From the NCBI GenBank assembly GCA_003281455.1, contig QCBX01000010.1, positions 1 through 64,000 on the forward strand: DNA of 64,000 nucleotides. Direction: 5' to 3'. The translations under genes and the position numbers were made by a program. The DNA is from Prochlorococcus sp. AG-347-J21. GTDB lineage: Bacteria; Cyanobacteriota; Cyanobacteriia; PCC-6307; Cyanobiaceae. Below, in pieces: positions 56,782 to 64,000 of this stretch. Each line of letters opens with the position of its first letter. Position 1 is the stretch's first letter. A model generated the notes under the pieces. The model searched no databases. It saw only the letters and a program-made list of their open reading frames with translations, and was not told where the DNA came from.

Positions 56782-58856
56782 AAAGACAGGATGATGTTTT
56801 TATTAATAGAGAATTAAGTTGGATTGAATTCAATAAAAGAGTACTCCTTACTGGTATGGAAAAGGATTACAAAATCCTTGATAAAGTAAAATTTTGTTCA
56901 ATTTTTAGTAATAATCTAGATGAATTTTTTATGGTAAGGGTAGCTTCATTAAAAGCTCAAGTTGAAGCAGGTATTACAAAAAAAAGTATTGATGGACTTA
57001 CCCCTAAAGAGCAACTAATAAAAATCAATAAAGAAGTAAAGAATTTAACTAACCTACAAGAAAACTATATAAATAATGAATTAAAAAATGAATTAAAGGA
57101 AAAAGGTGTAAATTTAAAAAAATATAAAGACCTAAGTGAAAATCAAAGAAATTGGTGCAATAACTACTTTACTTCATCTATTTTTCCATTATTAACTCCA
57201 TTAGTTGTTGATCCAGCACATCCATTTCCCTTTATCAGTAATTTAAGTCTAAATTTGGCAGCTCTAATTGGGGATGAGGAAAATTCTAAAAATCAGTTTG
57301 TCAGAGTAAAAATACCGGCAAAAAATATAAATAGATTTATACAAATTCCCAATGAAATTATTCAACATGGTGATGAAAGTACATATTATTTCATAAGTGT
57401 TGAAGATTTAATTGGAAATAATATAAATACTTTATTTAACGGAATGAAATGTATAAATTACTCTTTTTTTAGAGTGACAAGAGATGCAGATTTAGAATTA
57501 AAAGAACTTGAAGCAGATGATCTTCTTTTAGCAGTTGAACAAAGTTTGCAAAAGAGAAGATTAGGTGGAGACGTAGTTAGATTAGAAGTTGCGTCAGATA
57601 TGCCAGAAAATATTCTGAAATTACTTATTGAAAGTATCTCAATACAGAAAGAATACATTTACTTTTGCAAAAGTTTTTTAGGCCTTGACGATTTAAATCA
57701 GCTTACAAAAATTAATAGAGATGATTTAAAAGAAAACCTACTAATTGGAAAAACTCACCTACATTTAAAACATTTAGATTTGCCTTCAAACGAAAATCTA
57801 AATTCTATTTTTAAGATACTTAGGAAAAAAAATATTCTGCTTCATCATCCATACGACTTATTTAAAACTTCTGTGGAAGAATTTATAAACAGGGCAGCTG
57901 ATGATCCACTCGTAATGGCTATAAAAATTACTTTGTATCGAGTTTCCAAGGATTCCCCTATCATTGCAGCTTTAATGCGAGCTGCAGAGAATGGGAAAGA
58001 AGTAATGACTCTTGTTGAACTTAAAGCAAGATTTGATGAAGATAATAATATTCAATGGGCAAAACAACTTGAACAAGCTGGCATTCATGTTGTATATGGA
58101 ATCATAGGATTTAAAACACATACAAAAATAGCTTTAATAGTGCGAAAAGAAAAAGGACGCTTAAGAAATTATTTTCATATTGGAACGGGAAACTATAACT
58201 CTAATACATCAAGGTTTTATACAGATTTAGGATTACTTTCAACAGATCCTGATATTGCATCAGACTTACTTGAGTTGTTTAATTACTTATCAGGTTTTTC
58301 TAAACAAAAAAGTTATCAAAAGTTATTAGTTTCTCCTACATCGATGAGAGAGAAATTCATATCTTTAATAAATAGAGAAATTAAAAATGCAAGGGAAGGT
58401 AAAAAAGCTGAAATAATTGCGAAAATGAATTCTTTAGTAGACCCAGAAATAATTAAACTTCTTTATTTAGCTTCTGAAGCAGGTGTAAAAATTAATTTAA
58501 TCATAAGAGGTATTTGTTGCTTATATCCACAAAGAAAAAATTTAAGTGAAAATATTCAGGTCAAAAGCATCATTGGACATTTTCTTGAACACTCAAGAAT
58601 TTTTTGGTTTTGCAATGACGATAATAATGAAGTTTTTATTGGGAGTGCAGATTGGATGAAAAGAAACCTTGATAGAAGGATAGAGGCTGTTACTCCAATA
58701 GAAGATTATGAGTTGAAATTTCAAATATACTCACTTTTGCAAAGCTACATTAAAGATGATTACTTTGCATGGATAATGAAAGAAGATGGTTCTTACTCAA
58801 AATATGCATTAGATTCAGCAAATAATCGTTCGCAAATTGATTTCATAGGAAAATAA
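56778..58856 (+). CDS. ppk: Polyphosphate kinase 1
   Basis: Ppk reversibly makes polyphosphate from ATP. The 692-residue protein begins with the family pattern FINRELSWIEFNKRVL, has AADDPLVMAIKITLYR, and the FHIGTGNYNSNTSRFYTD segment that carries the autophosphorylated histidine. Near the end, FIGSADWMKRNLDRRIE completes the phospholipase-D-like catalytic site. Its start overlaps the MFS stop. Confidence 0.96.
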   Translation: MKRQDDVFINRELSWIEFNKRVLLTGMEKDYKILDKVKFCSIFSNNLDEFFMVRVASLKAQVEAGITKKSIDGLTPKEQLIKINKEVKNLTNLQENYINNELKNELKEKGVNLKKYKDLSENQRNWCNNYFTSSIFPLLTPLVVDPAHPFPFISNLSLNLAALIGDEENSKNQFVRVKIPAKNINRFIQIPNEIIQHGDESTYYFISVEDLIGNNINTLFNGMKCINYSFFRVTRDADLELKELEADDLLLAVEQSLQKRRLGGDVVRLEVASDMPENILKLLIESISIQKEYIYFCKSFLGLDDLNQLTKINRDDLKENLLIGKTHLHLKHLDLPSNENLNSIFKILRKKNILLHHPYDLFKTSVEEFINRAADDPLVMAIKITLYRVSKDSPIIAALMRAAENGKEVMTLVELKARFDEDNNIQWAKQLEQAGIHVVYGIIGFKTHTKIALIVRKEKGRLRNYFHIGTGNYNSNTSRFYTDLGLLSTDPDIASDLLELFNYLSGFSKQKSYQKLLVSPTSMREKFISLINREIKNAREGKKAEIIAKMNSLVDPEIIKLLYLASEAGVKINLIIRGICCLYPQRKNLSENIQVKSIIGHFLEHSRIFWFCNDDNNEVFIGSADWMKRNLDRRIEAVTPIEDYELKFQIYSLLQSYIKDDYFAWIMKEDGSYSKYALDSANNRSQIDFIGK

Positions 58857-59062
58857 AAAATATTTATTTTTATAACATTTAGGAAAATACTTAATATTTT
58901 AAAATTTTTTTTATTTTTAGAAAAAGCTCTCATATCAAAGGATCTTAAGGAATTGGTACTAAAATAAGAATTTTTGTCTTTAAAGTTTCAAAGTAAAAGT
59001 AGTTTTTATTTCAATTTCAGTGCTAGCTTTTTAAAAAATCCATTATTTAGGAGGCCAGGGTG

Positions 59063-60082
59063 ATGGGGATCCCTCTGGAATCTGTAAAGAGCTCTTCAGA
59101 TGATAATTTTGATGAGCCAAGATTACCAAACACTGCGGGCAAATCTCGCAAAACAAAATCCAGTCTAACTTCAAAACAGAGCCAAAAAAAATCTGGCAGA
59201 CTAGCTTCAGATTCTATTGGTTATTACTTAAGTAGCATTGGTAGAGTACCTCTTTTAACTCCAGCAGAGGAAATAGAGTTAGCTCATCATGTTCAAAACA
59301 TGAAAAAATTGCTGCAAATTCCTGAAACTGAAAGAACTCAACGTAATCTTTACCAAATTAAAATTGGGAAAAGGGCTAGAGATAGAATGATGGCTGCTAA
59401 TCTAAGATTAGTTGTCTCTGTTGCAAAAAAATATCAAAATCAAGGACTAGAATTATTGGACCTTGTCCAAGAAGGAGCTATTGGTCTAGAAAGAGCCGTA
59501 GATAAATTTGATCCTGCTATGGGATATAAATTCTCAACTTACGCCTACTGGTGGATTAGGCAAGGTATGACTAGAGCTATTGACAATAGTGCAAGAACAA
59601 TCCGTTTGCCTATTCACATAAGTGAAAAACTTTCCAAAATGAGGAGAGTTTCAAGAGAGTTGTCACATAAATTTGGTAGACAACCTACAAGATTGGAAAT
59701 GGCAACAGAAATGGGAATAGATCAAAAAGATTTAGAAGATTTAATTTCTCAAAGTGCTCCTTGCGCATCCCTAGATGCTCATGCAAGAGGCGAAGAAGAC
59801 CGAAGCACTCTTGGTGAACTTATACCCGATCCAAATTGCGAAGAGCCTATGGAGGGGATGGATAGAACTATACAAAAAGAACATCTAGGTACTTGGCTTT
59901 CTCAGTTAAATGAGAGAGAACAAAAAATCATGAAGCTAAGATTTGGCCTAGATGGTGCAGAACCCTTAACACTCGCAGAAATAGGAAGGCAAATTAATGT
60001 TTCACGTGAAAGAGTAAGGCAACTAGAAGCTAAAGCAATATTAAAACTTAGGGTAATGACAACTCATCAAAAGGCAGCTTAA
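59063..60082 (+). CDS. Group 2 (alternative) sigma-70 RNA polymerase sigma factor
   Basis: This 339-residue sigma factor has region 1.2 (SIGYYLSSIGRVPLL), region 2 (LDLVQEGAIGLERAVDKFDP, then YKFSTYAYWWIRQGMTRAI), region 3, and region 4 with the helix-turn-helix LAEIGRQINVSRERVRQLE. It lacks the long acidic region of primary sigma, so it fits the nonessential group 2 factors of cyanobacteria. A strong AGGAGG (59049-59054) is 8 bases before the ATG at 59063 and 5 before an overlapping GTG at 59060, so I choose the ATG. The 203-base gap upstream holds no gene or structured RNA I can see. Confidence 0.9.
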   Translation: MGIPLESVKSSSDDNFDEPRLPNTAGKSRKTKSSLTSKQSQKKSGRLASDSIGYYLSSIGRVPLLTPAEEIELAHHVQNMKKLLQIPETERTQRNLYQIKIGKRARDRMMAANLRLVVSVAKKYQNQGLELLDLVQEGAIGLERAVDKFDPAMGYKFSTYAYWWIRQGMTRAIDNSARTIRLPIHISEKLSKMRRVSRELSHKFGRQPTRLEMATEMGIDQKDLEDLISQSAPCASLDAHARGEEDRSTLGELIPDPNCEEPMEGMDRTIQKEHLGTWLSQLNEREQKIMKLRFGLDGAEPLTLAEIGRQINVSRERVRQLEAKAILKLRVMTTHQKAA

Positions 60083-60087
60083 TCAAA

Positions 60088-60729
60088 TTGATCAAATTTG
60101 CGATAATTTTATTATATTTATTTTTAATTTTTTTAATATCAATAATACTTAAAACATATAAACAAAATAGCAGAGAAATTATCAGAAAAATAATCCATAT
60201 TGGAATAGGACCTTTAATACCAATTGCACAATTTTTAAAAATTGATCAAAATTCTGCTCTTATCTTTACAGGAATTGTTTCATTAATGGTTCTAATCAAT
60301 TACATCTATAAATTATTCCCAATAATTGAAGATGTTGAGAGGAAAAGTTATGGAACAATATTTTATTGTCTAAGTTTATTTATTTTAATTTGGCTTTTCT
60401 GGTATGAAGATCCATATGCTTTAATTGCTGGATTTTTCATAATGACGTTTGGGGATGGATTAGCTGGTTTAATAGGCAAAAGCTTTAAATCAAAAAATTG
60501 GATTATTTTTAAGCAAAAAAAATCATTGTTTGGCACTTTTACAATGTTTTTAGCAAGCTTGATAGTAGTTTGCTTAATAGGATACGTACAAAATTATAGT
60601 TTTAGTTTTAATTATTTTGCAATAGCTTTTTTGGCGACTTTTCTTGAACAATTTAGTGTTTTAGGAATAGATAATTTTATTGTTCCTATCTCATCATCAT
60701 TATGTTTTAATTTATTTATTCCTAATTAA
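60088..60729 (+). CDS. Phytol kinase / dolichol kinase family membrane protein
   Basis: A 213-residue protein with about seven membrane segments. The CTP-dependent lipid-kinase family signatures are RKIIHIGIGP near residue 34, and FGDGLAGLIGKSF followed by KKSLFGTFTMF near residues 121-155. Plant VTE5 and cyanobacterial homologues phosphorylate phytol freed from chlorophyll for tocopherol or chlorophyll reuse; the real substrate here is inferred. Start is TTG at 60088, 5 bases after the sigma gene. It overlaps the convergent DAHP synthase by 8 bases. Confidence 0.83.
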   Translation: MIKFAIILLYLFLIFLISIILKTYKQNSREIIRKIIHIGIGPLIPIAQFLKIDQNSALIFTGIVSLMVLINYIYKLFPIIEDVERKSYGTIFYCLSLFILIWLFWYEDPYALIAGFFIMTFGDGLAGLIGKSFKSKNWIIFKQKKSLFGTFTMFLASLIVVCLIGYVQNYSFSFNYFAIAFLATFLEQFSVLGIDNFIVPISSSLCFNLFIPN

Positions 60730-61789
60730 TTGAACTATATAAAATAGAGAGCAGTTCTTTTGTTGTTTGTATATCTATACATGCATCTGTAATACTTCTG
60801 CCAAACTCAAGATCCTCTTTTTTCAAAAGTTTTTGATTACCTTCCTTTAAATGACTTTCAAGCATAACTCCTAAAATATTTTTTTCACCATTACTTATTT
60901 GTGAAGCTATGTTTTTTAGCACTTCAGACTGTTTTCGAAAATCTTTATTGGAATTTCCATGACTACAATCAATCATCACTTTATGAGGAAGATTACATTG
61001 CTTTAATTCAGCTGAAATTTTTTGAACATGTTGGCTTTCAAAATTTGGGCCCTTTGAGCCTCCTCTTAAAACTATGTGACCATCAGGATTTCCTGTGGTA
61101 TTAACAATAGAAGCCATTCCATTTACATTTACACCTAAAAAATGGTGGGACTTTGAAGCTGACTGCATTGCATTTATTGCGGTAGAAAAAGATCCATCCG
61201 TTCCGTTTTTAAAACCTATAGGCATTGATAATCCTGATGCCATTTCCCTATGAGTTTGACTTTCAGTGGTCCTCGCACCTATAGCTGTCCAACTTATTAA
61301 ATCGGCAATATATTGTGGAACAATTGGATCTAGTAATTCTGTAGCACAAGGTATTTCACGAGTTGCTAGATATGAAAGCAAACTTCTTGCCCTCCTTAAA
61401 CCAGTATTAATATCATAAGAATCATCTAGATGCGGATCATTTATAAGTCCCTTCCACCCAATAGTTGTTCTTGGCTTCTCAAAATATACTCTCATGATTA
61501 TTTCTAATTTATCTTTATACATTTCTCGAAAGTTTTGTATATATTTTGAATATTCTTTTGCCGCCTCTATGTCATGAATTGAACATGGACCAACAATAAC
61601 TAAAAGCTTCTGATCATTTTGATGCAAAATATTTTGTATCGATCTTCTTGTTTTAGATACTGTATTAGCAGAGGCGTAGTCTAAAGGTATATCATTATGT
61701 AATCTGCTTGGAGGTATTAATGGACGTGTTTCAACAACATGTAAATCTGATGTCTTTTCTAAAGCTGAATTATTTGATGATGTCATCAT
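60722..61789 (-). CDS. aroG: 3-deoxy-7-phosphoheptulonate (DAHP) synthase, type I alpha
   Basis: DAHP synthase joins phosphoenolpyruvate and erythrose 4-phosphate at the start of the shikimate pathway. The 355-residue protein has VGPCSIHDIEAAKEY, EKPRTTIGWKGLINDP, TTESQTHREMASGLSMPIGF (by segment) and IDCSHGNSNKDF. This is the E. coli AroF/G/H type, usually feedback-inhibited by an aromatic amino acid; which one cannot be told. Two adjacent ATG codons open the gene. The product leads to the chorismate used by pabB and the chorismate lyase in this window. Confidence 0.94.
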   Translation of the reverse strand: MMTSSNNSALEKTSDLHVVETRPLIPPSRLHNDIPLDYASANTVSKTRRSIQNILHQNDQKLLVIVGPCSIHDIEAAKEYSKYIQNFREMYKDKLEIIMRVYFEKPRTTIGWKGLINDPHLDDSYDINTGLRRARSLLSYLATREIPCATELLDPIVPQYIADLISWTAIGARTTESQTHREMASGLSMPIGFKNGTDGSFSTAINAMQSASKSHHFLGVNVNGMASIVNTTGNPDGHIVLRGGSKGPNFESQHVQKISAELKQCNLPHKVMIDCSHGNSNKDFRKQSEVLKNIASQISNGEKNILGVMLESHLKEGNQKLLKKEDLEFGRSITDACIDIQTTKELLSILYSSIN

Positions 61790-61886
61790 TGATTAATTAA
61801 GAAGTTTGAATATTTAAAAAAGCATTTATGAATACTCTCCTTTTCAATATTAAAAATAACAATAGATTAGGCATTAAACCTTACTA

Positions 61887-64000
61887 ATGAAGAATTTGGA
61901 AACATTGCTAAAAGATTATGAAGATCACGCAGCTGAAAGAGCTGCCAAAGGAATACCTCCTTTACCTTTAAATGCTGAGCAAACAAATTGTATTACAAAA
62001 TTATTGGAACAAAATAGTAAATATGATTCATCATATTTAGTTGATTTATTAGAAAATAGAGTACCACCAGGAGTTGATGAGGCTGCTTATATAAAAGCAA
62101 GTTGGCTTACAGCTATTGTTAATTCCGAAAAATATTGCAAATCAATTAATGCTTATAAAGCAATTGAAATACTAGGAACAATGATAGGCGGATATAATGT
62201 GAACTCTCTGGTTGAAATACTAAAAGGAGAAAATAGTTTACTTGCTAAAAAAGCGGCAGAAGTTTTAAAAAATATAATTCTTGTTTACGACTCAGCTAAT
62301 GAAATTTTTGAATTATCTCAAAATAATATTTATGCAAAAGAAGTTATAAGTAGTTGGGCAAATGCAGAATGGTTCAAAAATAAAAAAGGTATAGAGAAAG
62401 AAATTACTTGTTTAGTATTTAAAGTGGATGGGGAGACAAATACTGACGACTTATCTCCCGCTGTACACGCAACAACACGCCCTGATATTCCGATGCACGC
62501 ATTGGCCATGTTGGAATTTAAAAAACCAGATGGACTAGAAATTCTTGATAATTTAAAAAAACAAAATTTACCAATAGCTTATGTTGGAGATGTTGTTGGG
62601 ACAGGAAGTTCTAGAAAATCTGCTATTAATTCACTCATTTGGCATATAGGAGAAGATATCGCTTTTGTTCCAAACAAAAAAACAGGTGGAATAATAATTG
62701 GTAGTAAAATAGCCCCTATTTTCTTTAATACAGCACAAGATTCAGGAGCTTTACCTATAGAAGCTGACGTATCTGACATGAAAACAGGAGATGTTATTAA
62801 AATATATCCTTATGAAGGCATTATTAAAAAAATTGAAAAAGATTCAAATACAGAAAAACCAATAAGCAAATTTGACTTGTATCCATCAACTCTTACTGAT
62901 GAAATTCAAGCTGGAGGCAGAATTAATCTTATGATTGGAAGATCTCTTACGGACAAAATTAGAAACAAATTAGATTATCAACCTAGTGAAATATTTATCC
63001 GACCACAAAATCCAACGAAAAGTAATGCAGGCTTTACTCAAGCACAAAAAATAGTAGGCAAAGCATGTGGTTTAGATGGAGTTAGGCCAGGAATGACCTG
63101 TGAGCCAATCATGACCACAGTTGGCAGTCAAGATACAACTGGGCCAATGACTAGAGATGAACTAAAAGAACTAGCTTGTTTAGGATTCACTGCAGATTTA
63201 GTCATGCAAAGTTTTTGTCATACAGCCGCATATCCTAAACCAGTAGATCTAGTTACCCATAAAGAATTACCTGATTTTATATCTCAAAGAGGCGGAGTAG
63301 CTCTTAAACCTGGAGACGGCATAATTCATAGTTGGCTTAATAGAATGCTTCTCCCTGATACTGTTGGCACAGGTGGAGATAGTCATACAAGATTTCCTCT
63401 TGGCATTTCATTTCCTGGAGGTTCAGGCATTGTTGCCTTTGCCGCTGCAATAGGATCAATGCCATTAAATATGCCGGAATCTGTGCTGGTTAAATTTAAG
63501 GGAGAATTAGTCCCAGGAATTACTCTTAGAGATTTAGTAAATGCAATCCCTCTCTTCGCAATAAAAAAAGGACTCTTAACTGTTGAGAAGGAAAATAAAA
63601 AAAATATATTTAACGGGAAAATTATGGAAATAGAGGGATTGCCAAACCTAAAACTTGAACAAGCTTTTGAACTCACTGACGCTACTGCAGAACGCTCGTG
63701 CGCTGGTAGTACAATACTTTTATCTCAAGAAACTGTTCAAGAATACTTAAGAAGTAATATATGCCTGCTAGAAAAAATGATTGAAAGCAATTATGAAGAC
63801 TCAAAATCAATTTCTAGAAGAATAAATGATATGAAAAATTGGTTACAAAAACCATCATTAATCCAACCAGATGTAAACGCTCAGTATGAAGAAATCATAG
63901 AAATTGATTTAGCAAAAGTAACACAACCTATAGTTGCTTGCCCTAACGATCCAGATAACGTAAAAGAAATCACTGATGTTGCAAATACAAATATTGACGA
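61887..64000 (+). CDS. acnB: Aconitate hydratase B (3' end outside window)
   Basis: AcnB interconverts citrate and isocitrate. The frame opens at the ATG at 61887 (MKNLETLLKDYEDHAAERAA) and is continuous for 704 codons to the window edge. The N-terminal HEAT-like domain is followed by the swivel domain (GDVVGTGSSRKSAINS) and the catalytic core with GGDSHTRFPLG and FPGGSGIVAFAAAIGSMP. Full-length AcnB has about 860 residues, so the cluster-binding cysteines lie beyond the window. The 97-base gap to the divergent DAHP synthase holds its promoter region. Confidence 0.95.
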   Translation, partial: MKNLETLLKDYEDHAAERAAKGIPPLPLNAEQTNCITKLLEQNSKYDSSYLVDLLENRVPPGVDEAAYIKASWLTAIVNSEKYCKSINAYKAIEILGTMIGGYNVNSLVEILKGENSLLAKKAAEVLKNIILVYDSANEIFELSQNNIYAKEVISSWANAEWFKNKKGIEKEITCLVFKVDGETNTDDLSPAVHATTRPDIPMHALAMLEFKKPDGLEILDNLKKQNLPIAYVGDVVGTGSSRKSAINSLIWHIGEDIAFVPNKKTGGIIIGSKIAPIFFNTAQDSGALPIEADVSDMKTGDVIKIYPYEGIIKKIEKDSNTEKPISKFDLYPSTLTDEIQAGGRINLMIGRSLTDKIRNKLDYQPSEIFIRPQNPTKSNAGFTQAQKIVGKACGLDGVRPGMTCEPIMTTVGSQDTTGPMTRDELKELACLGFTADLVMQSFCHTAAYPKPVDLVTHKELPDFISQRGGVALKPGDGIIHSWLNRMLLPDTVGTGGDSHTRFPLGISFPGGSGIVAFAAAIGSMPLNMPESVLVKFKGELVPGITLRDLVNAIPLFAIKKGLLTVEKENKKNIFNGKIMEIEGLPNLKLEQAFELTDATAERSCAGSTILLSQETVQEYLRSNICLLEKMIESNYEDSKSISRRINDMKNWLQKPSLIQPDVNAQYEEIIEIDLAKVTQPIVACPNDPDNVKEITDVANTNID

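Noticed and set aside
58857..59059. Searched the largest gap, before the sigma factor, for a gene or RNA
   Set aside because: Only AT-rich sequence with a ribosome-binding site at its end; no stable stem or frame was evident.

Overview
The window is 64 kb of gene-dense, AT-rich chromosome from a marine picocyanobacterium. The best match is a high-light-adapted Prochlorococcus. The reasons are the strong A+T bias, very short intergenic gaps (none over about 210 bases), the sulfolipid genes sqdB/sqdX, a Ycf37-like photosystem assembly protein, a cyanobacterial four-ACT-domain aspartate kinase, a plant/cyanobacterial-type chorismate lyase and a phytol-kinase family protein. The strain cannot be named from sequence reading alone. 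I see no prophage, insertion sequence, CRISPR array, rRNA operon or integron. One tRNA gene (Val-UAC) is present.

Layout: 1-8.3 kb has the end of mutS, then cobH, holA, lysC, uvrB, a DUF561 gene and tilS. 8.3-12.3 kb is the minus-strand run asd-dapA-rnj. 12.4-17.9 kb is the plus-strand run tig-clpP-clpX-dnaX. 17.9-20.8 kb has a membrane glycosyltransferase and a SpoIID-like protein on the minus strand. 20.8-25.3 kb is rpmI-rplT-ycf37-thiG and sqdB-sqdX. 25.3-31.1 kb is a minus-strand block with gcvP, gcvH, a PLP lyase-like gene and two unknown genes. 31.1-36.6 kb is desC-rplI-dnaB-mnmG-chorismate lyase. 36.6-40.5 kb holds less well-known genes: a charged protein, a SprT-like protease, a membrane-anchored protein, an ATP-dependent DNA ligase, a 50-residue protein and a TVP38 protein. 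40.5-43.8 kb is valS, an A-type Fe-S carrier and tRNA-Val. 43.8-49.5 kb is mazG-speE-speB-gcvT-aspS. 49.5-54.7 kb is pyrG-queE-queC-pabB-pabC. 54.6-64 kb is cobA (minus), an MFS exporter, ppk, a sigma factor, a phytol-kinase-like gene, a DAHP synthase (minus) and the first part of acnB, cut by the window end.

Several genes work together. lysC, asd and dapA cover aspartate to dihydrodipicolinate. gcvP, gcvH and gcvT are three of the four glycine-cleavage proteins, split over two loci. speB and speE make putrescine and spermidine. queE and queC serve preQ0, and pabB and pabC serve folate. cobA and cobH belong to the corrin pathway. tig, ClpP and ClpX form a protein folding and degradation unit. 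mutS, uvrB, holA, dnaX, dnaB and the ligase serve replication and repair.

Most of the window is ordinary core genome, and I did not find a clear new multi-gene system. The points most worth a second look are a possible slippage site in dnaX that would give a gamma-length product, a phage-type ATP-dependent ligase with raised G+C at its 3' end, short inverted repeats in four intergenic regions, a repeated basic tail on trigger factor, a chorismate lyase whose homology seems to start upstream of any standard start codon, and several unknown small or charged proteins.
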